Notes: a model not told the origin generated them from the sequence alone. DNA of 64,000 nucleotides from Flagellimonas lutimaris (GCF_003581615.1 NZ_QXFH01000071.1:106001-170000); one strand, 5' to 3'; numbered from the stretch's first letter, positions 1-8,845 are shown. Numbers and translations are program-made.

Positions 1-336
1 ACTGCCTTCATAGGTCGTTTTTTGGTTGGGAATGACCAAAATAAAGGGCCGGATACGTTTGGTCGCTATGGCGAAATCCAAGATTTCCTTCATGGGTTCC
101 AACATCGTATGATCACCATAAAATCCATGTAAAAAATAGATTACGGGATATCTTTTGGTTCCCTCCCCGTAGTTTGGGGGCAGGTATACACCAACTTCCC
201 GTGTAGGGTTTTCTTCAAAATCATTGACCAAGTTCTCCGAGTATATGGAATCGATTACAATGGTTCCTTTTGCAGTTTGTGCTTGAGTCACCTGAAAGGT
301 AAGGATGACCAATATTAATTTTAAAAACGTTTTCAT
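1..336 (-). CDS. Secreted esterase (PF00756-like), 5' part only
   Basis: The first 112 codons of a minus-strand gene run off the left edge of the window. The start at 336 gives a clear signal peptide (hydrophobic residues 3-16, then TQAQ) followed by an alpha/beta hydrolase beginning: a PVIYFLHGF segment at about residues 65-73, where esterase-D-like proteins carry the strand and oxyanion loop. The catalytic Ser, Asp and His lie outside the window, so activity cannot be checked. It sits 10 bp after the AtuA C-domain gene and is probably the last visible gene of the carboxylesterase/CitMHS/AtuA operon. It likely acts in the periplasm or outer envelope on an ester substrate; the substrate is unknown. 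Confidence 0.75.
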   Translation of the reverse strand, partial: MKTFLKLILVILTFQVTQAQTAKGTIVIDSIYSENLVNDFEENPTREVGVYLPPNYGEGTKRYPVIYFLHGFYGDHTMLEPMKEILDFAIATKRIRPFILVIPNQKTTYEGS

Positions 337-346
337 CAATCTGGTT

Positions 347-658
347 TTAATGTTTAGTATCCATGGTCATTTCCAACAAAATCGAGGATAATGTTTTGCC
401 ATGTTTGTCCATTCGCAGTGAGCGGGTGACTCCGCCTCTTAGGGCTTTTTGCACGACAAAATTCATCGCTGCCAATGTAGGCAGCTCATATCGGGTCACT
501 TCACCCAGTGCGGTCCCCCCAAGAAACTCCTTCACTTTTGTTGAGGTAACCTGTTCTAACAATAAGGGATAATCCTTTTCATCAAAGGCAATTACAGAGA
601 TATTGATAATATCTCCCTTGTCCCCCGTACGTGAATGTGCTATATCTTTTAGTTTCAT
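347..658 (-). CDS. AtuA C-terminal-domain-like protein (stand-alone)
   Basis: A 103-residue protein starting MKLKDIAHSRTGDKGD. It resembles the small ferredoxin-fold domain that forms the C-terminus of AtuA-type proteins (acyclic terpene utilisation family); the HSRTGDKGD segment near the N-terminus is its hallmark. Here the domain is a separate gene starting 3 bp after the stop of the AtuA N-domain gene, so the two products probably form one functional unit. No signal peptide or membrane segment is seen, so it should be cytoplasmic. The biochemical role of the family is poorly defined; the link to carboxylation or dehydration of branched acids or acyl-CoAs is inherited from AtuA and is weak. 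Confidence 0.8.
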   Translation of the reverse strand: MKLKDIAHSRTGDKGDIINISVIAFDEKDYPLLLEQVTSTKVKEFLGGTALGEVTRYELPTLAAMNFVVQKALRGGVTRSLRMDKHGKTLSSILLEMTMDTKH

Positions 659-661
659 AGG

Positions 662-2008
662 TCAACTTTTAAAGTATTCGACTTTTGGTGCCACCTTGCT
701 TTTGTTTATTAAAATGGATTGTATGGCTATGATTTCCGTAACAACTTTTGAAACACCGCCCCCAGCTGCTGGACCATTGGTATATAATGTTTCTACTTCG
801 TTCAACAATTGTACTGCAGCTTCCCTGGTCTTTGTTTTGGCCGCTACGCGCAACCGTATTTCTTGGGGAATTGCAGGGGAGGTAGCTTCTTTAAAAAGGC
901 TATTGAGTCCGATAAGGTCGAAAAGGATATCCTCTACCACTAGATTCTTGGTGCGAAGTCGCTCCTTTATAATTTCAATGGCCAATCGGCTTCTTTCTAG
1001 CGCATAACTGCCACCATAGCTTATCTGGGCATCTGCCATATATCCGTCACGATAGCCAACGGATACCTTTAATTTTCCAGTCAATGGTTTTCCTGTCGCG
1101 CCAGTGACCTTTACTATATCCTTGTCCAATTCTTGGAATGAAACTCCAGAAAAATCAGCAATCACGTCCGGTGTCAGATACTCAGCAGGGTTATGTACTT
1201 CGTACAATAGCTGTTCTTTGCAGGTTGCAGTGGTCACCATTCCTCCAGCATCTTTTAATTTGGTAATGTAAAAGGAGCCATCTTCTAAGATTTCTGCGAT
1301 AGGAAAACCAAGATTTCCCAGATTTGAAACCTTTTTTTTGGCCCCATCTGCAAAATATCCCCCACATACCTGTCCGGCACATTCCATTAAATGACCTAAA
1401 GCTGTTCCTTTTCCCAATAAGGGATAATTCTCCAATGACCACCCAAATTCATGGACAAGGGGAGCCAAAAACAAAGAAGGGTCGGCGACTCTGCCGGTTA
1501 AGATAACATCAGCTCCTTCTTTTAGCGCCATTAAAATTCCTTCTACACCTAAATAAGCGTTTGCGGAAATGATTTCATCCTCTAAAACCGATAAGGAATC
1601 GCCACTTTCCAAAAAGTTCTGTGTATTGAAGTTGAGCATCGATATAACATCATCACCATACACGGCTGCTATCTTTATTTTTTTTAGCCCCAACTCTTTG
1701 GCCAAGGCGGCTGTTTTTTTGGCTGCCGCTGCAGGATTCGCGGCACCCATATTGCTTATGAGTTTCACGCTGTTTGAAACGCAAAGCGGTAGGCAGGCTT
1801 TCATTCTGTCTTCCAACAAAGGGTCATATCCCAATGTTGGATCCTGCATCTTCTGTAATTGAGCCAATGCTATGGTTCGCTCCGCTAGGCATTCAAAAAC
1901 GATATAATCTAAATCGCCTTCTTTTATAAGGTCCGCAGCGGGTTCGATACGGTCTCCCGAATAGCCTGCCCCTGATCCAATGCGAATTGTTTTTTCTTGT
2001 TTGATCAT
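662..2008 (-). CDS. AtuA family protein (DUF1446, N-domain)
   Basis: A 448-residue cytoplasmic protein that reads as the large N-terminal domain of the acyclic terpene utilisation AtuA family. It begins IRIGSGAGYSGDRIEPA, contains DYIVFECLAERT at about 35-46, LISNMGAANP, and ILTGRVADPSLFLAPLVHEFGW at about 170-190, all recognisable landmarks of the family. Full AtuA proteins carry the domain encoded just downstream as a fusion; here they are split. The gene starts 3 bp after the CitMHS stop, which shows a transcription unit with the transporter and carboxylesterase. In Pseudomonas, AtuA belongs to a citronellol/geranyl-CoA cluster, but no acyl-CoA carboxylase is seen here, so the substrate may be different. 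Confidence 0.85.
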   Translation of the reverse strand: MIKQEKTIRIGSGAGYSGDRIEPAADLIKEGDLDYIVFECLAERTIALAQLQKMQDPTLGYDPLLEDRMKACLPLCVSNSVKLISNMGAANPAAAAKKTAALAKELGLKKIKIAAVYGDDVISMLNFNTQNFLESGDSLSVLEDEIISANAYLGVEGILMALKEGADVILTGRVADPSLFLAPLVHEFGWSLENYPLLGKGTALGHLMECAGQVCGGYFADGAKKKVSNLGNLGFPIAEILEDGSFYITKLKDAGGMVTTATCKEQLLYEVHNPAEYLTPDVIADFSGVSFQELDKDIVKVTGATGKPLTGKLKVSVGYRDGYMADAQISYGGSYALERSRLAIEIIKERLRTKNLVVEDILFDLIGLNSLFKEATSPAIPQEIRLRVAAKTKTREAAVQLLNEVETLYTNGPAAGGGVSKVVTEIIAIQSILINKSKVAPKVEYFKS

Positions 2009-2011
2009 AAT

Positions 2012-3313
2012 TTATATGGGAATGGTTCCGATTAAAATGGAAACAATGGTCATGACTATGGTTATGCCAAAGGCATATTTAAAAGTGAACCGTTGGTGTT
2101 CCGCTAAATCTACTTTTGCCAAACCAATGAGCAAAAATGTTGTAGCTGTCAATGGGCTCAATGGAAATCCAGTGGTCATTTGTCCCAAAATAGCGGCCTG
2201 TCCTACGCTAATGGGCTCCACACCAAACTGGCCCGCAACTTCCGACAGTACTGGTAGAAATCCAAAATAGAAGGAATCCGGGTCAAAAACAAAGCTCAAG
2301 GGCATACTGGTAACCGCCATGATGACTGGAATTTGTTTTCCTGCACCGGCAGGAATGATATCTGCGGCCGCACTTGCCATTTCAGCAATCATACCGGATT
2401 CGGTCATGATACCTGTAAAGACACCTGCAGCCAATAAGATACTCGCCATCAGCAAGGAGGCTTTGGCATGCGAATCTATTCGGGATGCCTGGTCTTTAAG
2501 ATTTGGATAATTTACAGTTAGGGCAATAATGGTACCCAACATAAAGGGCAGAGCAGGGGCAACAACACCCGTAATCAGGAATGCGATGACAGCAATAGTT
2601 AACAGGATATTGAACCAGAATAATCGAGGTCTCCTAAGATGCATTTCATCTTCTGTTATTTTTCTCGAATAACTCTTGCCTCTATTTTCCATGGAATCCA
2701 AATGAAGTCGTTTGGCTTCCTTGGAGCCTAAATACCATGCAATGACCAAAACGAACAATATCCCGAACAATTGGGGTATCATAACAGGAGTGTACAATTC
2801 TGTAATCTCGACCTGCAATGCCGTAGCTGCCCGAATGGTAGGGCCTCCCCAAGGAACCAAATTCATTGTTCCAGCACCGAGGGCAACTACACAGGCCAAT
2901 ACCCGCTTATCCATTTTAAGTTCCTCAAAAAGGGGTAGCATGGCAGGAATGGCAATTAGAAAAGTAACCGCTCCGGAACCATCTAAGTGAACAATCATTG
3001 ATAGAATAGCCGTACCTATGGTAATTTTAACCGGATTGCGCCCCACCAACTTAAGGATGGTATTGATAATGGGGTCGAACATGCCAGCATCAGTCAAAAC
3101 ACCAAAAAACAATATTGCAAAAACGAACATGGCCACCACGGGTGCAATGTTTTTGATGCCCTGTATGGCAAAATCAGCAGTATCCAGACCGAAGCCTGCC
3201 ATCAATGAGCCTATAATGGGCACAATAATCAAAGCGGAAAGGGCACTTACCTTTTTGGAAAGAATAAGTGCCAGCAGTACCACTGTTATCGCTATGCCCG
3301 CAAATAGTATCAA
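2012..3313 (-). CDS. CitMHS-family organic acid transporter
   Basis: A 433-residue integral membrane protein with about 12 hydrophobic segments. The motif IVHLDGSGAVTFLIAIPAM (about 107-125), the VPWGGPTIRAA segment (about 153-163) and the TGFPLSPLTATTFLLIGLA ending match the citrate:cation symporter family (CitMHS), which moves metal-complexed citrate or related di/tricarboxylates with protons. It overlaps the carboxylesterase gene by 4 bp (start inside its stop) and is followed after 3 bp by the AtuA gene, so it is co-expressed with them. The likely job is import of the acid that the operon's enzymes process. The actual substrate is inferred from family only. Confidence 0.85.
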   Translation of the reverse strand: MILFAGIAITVVLLALILSKKVSALSALIIVPIIGSLMAGFGLDTADFAIQGIKNIAPVVAMFVFAILFFGVLTDAGMFDPIINTILKLVGRNPVKITIGTAILSMIVHLDGSGAVTFLIAIPAMLPLFEELKMDKRVLACVVALGAGTMNLVPWGGPTIRAATALQVEITELYTPVMIPQLFGILFVLVIAWYLGSKEAKRLHLDSMENRGKSYSRKITEDEMHLRRPRLFWFNILLTIAVIAFLITGVVAPALPFMLGTIIALTVNYPNLKDQASRIDSHAKASLLMASILLAAGVFTGIMTESGMIAEMASAAADIIPAGAGKQIPVIMAVTSMPLSFVFDPDSFYFGFLPVLSEVAGQFGVEPISVGQAAILGQMTTGFPLSPLTATTFLLIGLAKVDLAEHQRFTFKYAFGITIVMTIVSILIGTIPI

Positions 3314-4938
3314 TTTTTGTAGACTTTGTCCAAAAAGTTATAGCGCGCATCGTTTTCCGCCTTGGTCGATCCGCTCTCCGTATCGATGACCATTACGGGA
3401 GGCTCACTCTCATTTGCTTTGGCAGCATCCCAGTTGGGAACTTCATCGCCATTGGGATTTCCAGTTTTAATGAAATTGGCAAAAAACTCTTGCATAGTGC
3501 TGGAGGTTTTGTAATCATCCGCTGTCCAGGCATAATCATCTACAAGAGGCAAATTGCCCATGGCATACTCTATTTCTGCAGCATGTGGTGCCCCAATCGC
3601 TTTGGGCATTTGAGGCGCATTGGAATCCCGTTCCACGGTTCCGCCCGCTAATCCCGAGGCCAGGTTTTGATCACGCAAAGGTGGGCGTATCTTACTGTAT
3701 AGATAACGGTAAACGGGTTGGTCTGAGTTTTTACGATGTAAATCGAACCATTTCCAGGTACTGTAAGCAATAAAGTTATCGGATGCCAAATTGGTCGCAG
3801 CCCATTCAACCTCCGTGGATGTACCATGAGGGTAGAGTTCCAAAACCTCCTCGTATTTCTTGGGGTAATTTTGCTTTACCTTTTCCACAAATGCTTCTTT
3901 TGTAATCGGACCCTGTGTAAATGCCATACCGGGTATTTCCGCAGAATTCCAACCTACCAATAAAGGCACTTGGGCTTGTTGTTCCGAGGCAAATATTTCG
4001 GGCAGTGTTTTTGGCAGTAGATAACCATCAATAACCATGGGGAAACCAAACCTTTGGGTGTCGTTGTACTTTTCATAAATCTCTCTTGTACTCAGTTTTC
4101 GCAATGCATCTATGCTTTCTACACCTATGCTTTCAAGAAATTGTGTTCCTTGTTTTTCCGCTTCTTCCAAGGAAACGGGCGCCATGGTCGGAGTAATGGC
4201 TGCCCCGCTTTCCCCAATCGCTCCTGCAATAAGATTTTTTGATAGGGGAGATGCCATCTGGACACTGACCCCTATTGAACCGGCAGATTCCCCTGCAATG
4301 ATTACTTGTTCTGGGTTTCCCCCGAAAGCGGCAATATTGTCCTGTACCCATTGAAGGGCCATGTTCTGATCCAACTGGCCATAATTTCCAGAGGCTTTAT
4401 ATGGGGCCTCCGCTGTCAACTCTGGATGGGCCAGATTTCCAAAAACGTTCAAACGATAGTTGGTAGTCACCACTACAATGCCTTTTTTGGCCATACTCTC
4501 ACCATCATAACGGTATTCAGAGGCATCGCCTGCCACATTGCCCCCACCATAAAAGTAAACCAAAACGGGAAGATCCTTGTCATCGTGCTTGGCAGGTGTC
4601 CACACGTTGAGGTATAAGCAGTCCTCGCTCAACCCATTCGATCGAGATTTCATATCCCCGAACACCATGGCCTGTACTGGACGTGGCCCAAATTCTTTGG
4701 TTTCCTTAATGCCTTTCCAGTTATCTAAGGGTTGTGGAGCTTTCCATCGCAATTCGCCCACAGGAGGCTTTGCAAAGGGAATACCAAAATATTTTTGAAT
4801 GCCGGTATGGGTGTCGTAGAGTCCCTCTATCGTTCCGTTCTTTAGGTCAATCTGAACGGGAAAAGCATTGTCGTCCTGAGCTGTTATCGTAAGGCCAAAA
4901 CCCAGTATAACCAGAAAGCTTATAGCTAATTTTTTCAT
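3310..4938 (-). CDS. Type-B carboxylesterase, secreted
   Basis: A 542-residue carboxylesterase/lipase of the PF00135 family with a Sec signal peptide (MKKLAISFLVILGFGLTITAQ). Landmarks are GIPFAKPPVGELRW (about 52-65), the EDCLYLNVWTP strand (about 105-115), YFYGGG oxyanion loop and the nucleophile elbow GESAG at about residue 217; GAPHAAEIEYAMGN near 446 holds the probable catalytic His. It should hydrolyse a carboxylic ester outside the cytoplasm. It is the promoter-proximal gene of a five-gene minus-strand operon with CitMHS and AtuA genes and starts 18 bp downstream of a perfect 25-bp palindrome. Coupling to an organic acid transporter suggests that the released acid is taken up. Confidence 0.9.
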   Translation of the reverse strand: MKKLAISFLVILGFGLTITAQDDNAFPVQIDLKNGTIEGLYDTHTGIQKYFGIPFAKPPVGELRWKAPQPLDNWKGIKETKEFGPRPVQAMVFGDMKSRSNGLSEDCLYLNVWTPAKHDDKDLPVLVYFYGGGNVAGDASEYRYDGESMAKKGIVVVTTNYRLNVFGNLAHPELTAEAPYKASGNYGQLDQNMALQWVQDNIAAFGGNPEQVIIAGESAGSIGVSVQMASPLSKNLIAGAIGESGAAITPTMAPVSLEEAEKQGTQFLESIGVESIDALRKLSTREIYEKYNDTQRFGFPMVIDGYLLPKTLPEIFASEQQAQVPLLVGWNSAEIPGMAFTQGPITKEAFVEKVKQNYPKKYEEVLELYPHGTSTEVEWAATNLASDNFIAYSTWKWFDLHRKNSDQPVYRYLYSKIRPPLRDQNLASGLAGGTVERDSNAPQMPKAIGAPHAAEIEYAMGNLPLVDDYAWTADDYKTSSTMQEFFANFIKTGNPNGDEVPNWDAAKANESEPPVMVIDTESGSTKAENDARYNFLDKVYKN

Positions 4939-4956
4939 TGTGCGTTTGATTATTCG

Positions 4957-4981
4957 TTATTGTAACAATTTGTTACAATAA
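4957..4981. promoter_or_regulatory. Perfect 25-bp palindrome, probable operator
   Basis: Arm TTATTGTAACAA, one central base, then its exact reverse complement. It lies in the 91-bp divergent gap between the carboxylesterase operon (minus) and the Nudix-type regulator gene (plus), so it is a good candidate for the binding site of that regulator, controlling both directions. That the regulator binds it is inference from position and symmetry. Confidence 0.7.
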
Positions 4982-5029
4982 TAATTTGTTTTTACGACTT
5001 TTCATGCTTTATTTACAAAAAATCTTATT

Positions 5030-5767
5030 TTGAATACTGATAAGCATTCGCAAAACCTTAAAAAAGAAGACTATCTTTCTCATATCGCATTTGATTCGGT
5101 CATATTCGGTTTCAATGGAAAAGATTTAAAAATACTGGTATTGCAATACCATAACACAGGCCTATTTGCATTGCCCGGAGGTTTTGTGCGGCGAAACGAA
5201 AGCTTGGACGAGGCGGTATCTAAAGGTGTGGTAGAACGAACTGGAATCGACAATATATACTTGGAACAGTTCCAAACTTTTGGAGGACTTGATAGATTTG
5301 ATTCCAAAGCTATGGAGAGGATATTGAAAATGAACGGGCTAGACCCCAAGGCCAATGAATGGCTATTGGACCGATTTATATCCATCGCCTATTATGCACT
5401 GATTAATTTTGAAGAAGTCAATCCAGTGCCTGATGCCTTGGCTGACAGCATTGAATGGTATTCCTTTGAGGAACTTCCCCCTTTGATGATGGATCATGAG
5501 GAAATTGTACAAAAAGCACTTGAGACCCTACGCGCAAATCTCGACAGAAAATTATTGGGGATGAACCTGTTGCCTGAGAAATTTACGATGAGAGAGCTGC
5601 AAAATGTCTATGAAAAAATCATGGGCGAACCGTTCAAGCGAACCGCTTTCCAAAGAAAAATGTTGGCAACCAACGCCTTGATCCGTCACGAAAAAAGGTT
5701 TACGGGAGGTGCCCATAGAGCCCCTTACCTGTATAGCTTCAAAACCATGGTAAAGGATAGGAGTTGA
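5030..5767 (+). CDS. Nudix-type transcriptional regulator (NrtR/AraR class)
   Basis: A 245-residue protein with an N-terminal Nudix fold (about 17-150) and a C-terminal winged-helix region (about 170-235: FTMRELQNVYEKIMG ... FQRKMLATNALI). The Nudix box is degenerate: after GGFVRRNESLDEAV the usual RE..EE catalytic stretch reads KGVVER, as expected for a ligand sensor rather than a hydrolase. This architecture is that of NrtR-like regulators, which in Bacteroidota include sugar regulators such as AraR. The start is TTG at 5030: no in-frame ATG occurs before about residue 89. It is divergent from the carboxylesterase operon, with a 25-bp palindrome between. The effector is unknown; given its place it may sense a product of that operon or a pentose/uronate metabolite. 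Confidence 0.8.
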   Translation: MNTDKHSQNLKKEDYLSHIAFDSVIFGFNGKDLKILVLQYHNTGLFALPGGFVRRNESLDEAVSKGVVERTGIDNIYLEQFQTFGGLDRFDSKAMERILKMNGLDPKANEWLLDRFISIAYYALINFEEVNPVPDALADSIEWYSFEELPPLMMDHEEIVQKALETLRANLDRKLLGMNLLPEKFTMRELQNVYEKIMGEPFKRTAFQRKMLATNALIRHEKRFTGGAHRAPYLYSFKTMVKDRS

Positions 5768-5879
5768 TATGTAATCCATTGAGAAAACATTCCTGAATGA
5801 ACAAGCTGTTTAAACCTAACATTTGAAAGGTCTGATATTTCCCAAAGTGCCATTCAAATTTGTACTAGAACAGATATGT

Positions 5880-5895
5880 TTTTGAACTTTCAAAA
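5880..5895. promoter_or_regulatory. Small palindrome upstream of kdgK
   Basis: TTTTGAA-CT-TTCAAAA, a perfect 7-bp inverted repeat with a 2-bp spacer, about 100 bp before the kdgK start in a 230-bp gap that otherwise shows nothing clear. In such AT-rich DNA it may be chance. No copy of the LacI-type palindrome was seen in this gap. Confidence 0.25.
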
Positions 5896-5998
5896 TGAGT
5901 TGAAATTGTTCCAAAAATCTTGATGAAATCCAATCATATTTCCCAAGAATATAGTAGTTTGCTTGGTCTAGTAATTTATGTTTAACAAAACAGCTAAA

Positions 5999-7036
5999 AT
6001 GAAGAAAATAGTAACATTTGGAGAGATTATGCTGCGATTAGCGCCCAAAGAAAACCTCCGGTTTTCACAGGCATCGGAGTTTAATGTGATCTATGGGGGT
6101 GGCGAGTCCAACGTTGCGGTATCCTTGGCCAATTATGGCCTGCCGGTGGAGTTCGTGACGCGTTTGCCAAAAAATGACATCGGGGAATGCGCACTCATGG
6201 AAATGAGAAAACGTAATGTCGGAACCAATCATGTTGTGTTTGGTGGCGACAGATTGGGTATTTATTTTTTGGAAACCGGAGCCGTAAGCAGGGGAAGCAA
6301 GGTGGTTTATGATAGGGCACATTCTGCAATGGCTGAGATTGAACCCGGTACCATTGACTGGAAATCCGTGTTCAAGGATGCCCATTGGTTCCATTGGACG
6401 GGAATAACCCCTGCAATTTCACAAGGAGCGGCAGATACATGTTTGGAAGCAGTAAAGATGGCAAGTGAGATGGGACTTACCATTTCCACCGATTTAAATT
6501 ATCGGGCAAAATTGTGGAACTATGGTGTGGAACCCGAGACCATTATGACTCCCTTGGTTTCTTATTGCGACGTGATTTTAGGGAATGAGGAAGATGCCCA
6601 CAAACACTTTGGAATTCATCCAAAAGGCTTGGACGTACATAAAGATGGAAAGGATGTTACAGCGGAAGCGTTCCTATCCGTTTGCGAACAAATGATGGAG
6701 AAGTTTCCAAGGGCAAAAAAAGTAATCACCACATTAAGAGGTTCCATCAGCGCCTCTCACAATACATGGGCAGGTGTGATGTACGATGGACAAAAAATGT
6801 ACAAATCCCCAACATATCAAATTACGCATATTGTAGATAGAGTAGGGGGAGGAGATAGCTTTATGGGAGGTCTGATTTATGGTTTGAATACTTACGAGGA
6901 TGACCAAAAAGCATTGAATTTTGCCGTGGCAGCTTCTTGCTTGAAGCATACCATTTATGGCGATGCGAATTTGGCGACCATTGCGGAGGTTGAGAAGTTA
7001 ATGGAAGGTGACGCTTCCGGACGAGTGGCCCGATAA
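5999..7036 (+). CDS. kdgK: 2-keto-3-deoxygluconate kinase
   Basis: A PfkB-family sugar kinase of 345 residues. It starts MKKIVTFGEIMLRLAP, has the GGGESNVAVSLANYG substrate-binding segment (about 33-47) and the C-terminal DRVGGGDSF motif (about 281-289) with the catalytic Asp. This pattern fits KDG kinase, which phosphorylates 2-keto-3-deoxygluconate to KDPG with ATP. I chose ATG 5999 because it has a TAAA spacer and gives the family N-terminus; an ATG at 5978 would add seven residues. KDG is the product of UxuA (23238-24422) and KDPG the substrate of the aldolase at 15698-16369, so this gene completes the glucuronate branch of the locus. It stands alone on the plus strand. Confidence 0.9.
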   Translation: MKKIVTFGEIMLRLAPKENLRFSQASEFNVIYGGGESNVAVSLANYGLPVEFVTRLPKNDIGECALMEMRKRNVGTNHVVFGGDRLGIYFLETGAVSRGSKVVYDRAHSAMAEIEPGTIDWKSVFKDAHWFHWTGITPAISQGAADTCLEAVKMASEMGLTISTDLNYRAKLWNYGVEPETIMTPLVSYCDVILGNEEDAHKHFGIHPKGLDVHKDGKDVTAEAFLSVCEQMMEKFPRAKKVITTLRGSISASHNTWAGVMYDGQKMYKSPTYQITHIVDRVGGGDSFMGGLIYGLNTYEDDQKALNFAVAASCLKHTIYGDANLATIAEVEKLMEGDASGRVAR

Positions 7037-7055
7037 TTTTTTTATTTACTAGGCT

Positions 7056-7071
7056 ACGCAATCGATTGTGT
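7056..7071. promoter_or_regulatory. LacI-type operator copy (between convergent genes)
   Basis: ACGCAATCGATTGTGT, 7 of 8 pairs symmetrical, matching the palindromes at 11716-11731 and 20184-20197. It lies 20 bp after the kdgK stop and before the shared terminator, where no transcription start is expected. Confidence 0.6.
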
Positions 7072-7110
7072 TTGCGAGTGAGGAGTAATGGAAGTTGGAT
7101 GTCATTAAAT

Positions 7111-7138
7111 AAAAAGCCCCGTACAACGGGGCTTTTTT
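7111..7138. terminator. Bidirectional intrinsic terminator
   Basis: AAAAGCCCC stem, 7-base loop GTACAAC, GGGGC followed by TTTTTT; A-rich on the other side, so it can serve both kdgK (plus) and the xylB-xylA-symporter operon (minus), whose last stop is at 7159. Confidence 0.85.
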
Positions 7139-7158
7139 ATATAACTTTTCTAAGCTCC

Positions 7159-8811
7159 TTATCCCGTAAAGTAGGATAGAATGGCAATTACTATAATTAC
7201 CAATAAAACTGAAAGTATTATATCAACGGTACTGTAACTGTCCTTGGAGTTTACACGATCTTCTGGAGATAGTGTCCCAAAGGATAAGCCTTTGATCGTA
7301 GCATAGTTCGGTGGAGAGGTTGCCAAGGTGACCGCAATACACAGTGCCACTGAAAATATGAACATAAAAATGGCCATATGAGCAAAATTGACAGTTGCAA
7401 ATTGGAACATAAAGCCAGAAGCCTCTGTTCCTGTCGTAATCTGTGGCTGATAGTAAATCTCGGACCCCAATCGTAAAATCAATAGTATTAACCCAGCAAA
7501 TAATGTGGTAATGGCCGCTTTGGAATTTACCCTTTTCCAAATGATTCCCAACAGGAATACCGTGGTCACAGGTGGAGCAATGTAAGATTGTACATTTTGC
7601 AAATACTGGTACATGACTCCGCCACCAATTTTGTCCATAATAGGAATCCAAATGATACCAAGTACTACAATAATCCCAGTGGCAATCTTACCTATGGTCA
7701 ATAGTTCCCTTTCAGATTTTTCTGGACGTAACTTTTTATAGATATCTATGGTGAAAATCGTAGAACAGGAGTTAAATACCGATGCCAACGAACTCATCAA
7801 GGCTGCCATAAGACCACCCGCTACCAAACCTTTCAATCCTACAGGAAGAAGTGTTTTTACCAACATGGGGAAAGCCCTATCGGCTCTTTCAACACTAAAA
7901 ACCTCAGGATTTTGGATGGTCAATGCAAATGCAATGATACCGGGAATCAAGAAAATCAAAATAGGCATCAATTTAAGATAGGCCCCAAAAATGGCCCCTC
8001 TTCTCCCAATTTTAATATTATTGGCCGCTAAGGTTCGTTGCACAATATATTGATCCGTACACCAGTACCAGATACCCACAATGGTTCCACCGAACAACAA
8101 TCCTGTCCATGGAAAGTCGGGGTCGCTCATAGGTCTCCACATATTAAAGTGGTCAGGGCTTACCGATGTTACCGTTTCATGCAGTTGGTTCCAGCCACCT
8201 ACTTCTTGCAATCCTAAATAAGTAATGATCAAGGAACCCATTATCAGGATTACCGTTTGCAAGGTTTCGGTATAGATTACGGCCTTCATTCCACCTATAA
8301 CTGTGTATATTCCAGTGAATATCACCACTCCGATGGCTCCATACCAAAATGGAATCCCCAAAAGTTCGGAAACTACGATTCCACCGGCATAAATGGTCAC
8401 CGAAACCTTGGTCAATACATAGGCAACCAAAGAAAAAATGGACAAAAACCAGCGCGATTTGCTATCGAAACGTTTTTCCAAAAACTCGGGCATTGTAAAT
8501 GCCCCGCTTCGAATGTAGAAGGGAAGGAACAACCAGCCCAGCAGCAGTACGATCCATGCGTGCAGCTCGTAATGGGCCATTGGGGTACCTGATTCAAATC
8601 CGGTACCTGCGAGTCCCACAACATGTTCTGAGCCAATGTTGGAGGCAAATATGGAGGCACCTATGACGAACCATCCCACGTTTCTTCCAGCCAAAAAATA
8701 GTCTTCCGTGTTCTTATTTTTCTGTGATACTACCCACACAGCAACTCCTATCAAGGCCAAAAAATAAATGCCAAGTACGATCCAATCCGGCCTTTCTAAT
8801 ACTGATTCCAT
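7159..8811 (-). CDS. Sodium:solute symporter (SSS family), probable sugar importer
   Basis: A 550-residue polytopic membrane protein with about 14 hydrophobic segments. The early segment DYFLAGRNVGWFVIGASIFASNIGSEH (about 37-63) and AGTGFESG are SSS/SGLT landmarks, including the GASIFASNIGSE sodium-site helix. Members with this sequence in Bacteroidota import sugars such as xylose, galactose or glucose with Na+. Its gene starts 34 bp after xylA and is the last of the xylB-xylA-symporter transcription unit, so D-xylose or xylo-oligosaccharide import in the cytoplasmic membrane is the likely role. Substrate is inferred from context. It ends 20 bp before a good terminator. Confidence 0.88.
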   Translation of the reverse strand: MESVLERPDWIVLGIYFLALIGVAVWVVSQKNKNTEDYFLAGRNVGWFVIGASIFASNIGSEHVVGLAGTGFESGTPMAHYELHAWIVLLLGWLFLPFYIRSGAFTMPEFLEKRFDSKSRWFLSIFSLVAYVLTKVSVTIYAGGIVVSELLGIPFWYGAIGVVIFTGIYTVIGGMKAVIYTETLQTVILIMGSLIITYLGLQEVGGWNQLHETVTSVSPDHFNMWRPMSDPDFPWTGLLFGGTIVGIWYWCTDQYIVQRTLAANNIKIGRRGAIFGAYLKLMPILIFLIPGIIAFALTIQNPEVFSVERADRAFPMLVKTLLPVGLKGLVAGGLMAALMSSLASVFNSCSTIFTIDIYKKLRPEKSERELLTIGKIATGIIVVLGIIWIPIMDKIGGGVMYQYLQNVQSYIAPPVTTVFLLGIIWKRVNSKAAITTLFAGLILLILRLGSEIYYQPQITTGTEASGFMFQFATVNFAHMAIFMFIFSVALCIAVTLATSPPNYATIKGLSFGTLSPEDRVNSKDSYSTVDIILSVLLVIIVIAILSYFTG

Positions 8812-8845
8812 TTTAACTATTGGTTTGCTTGATCAAAATCCGCAA

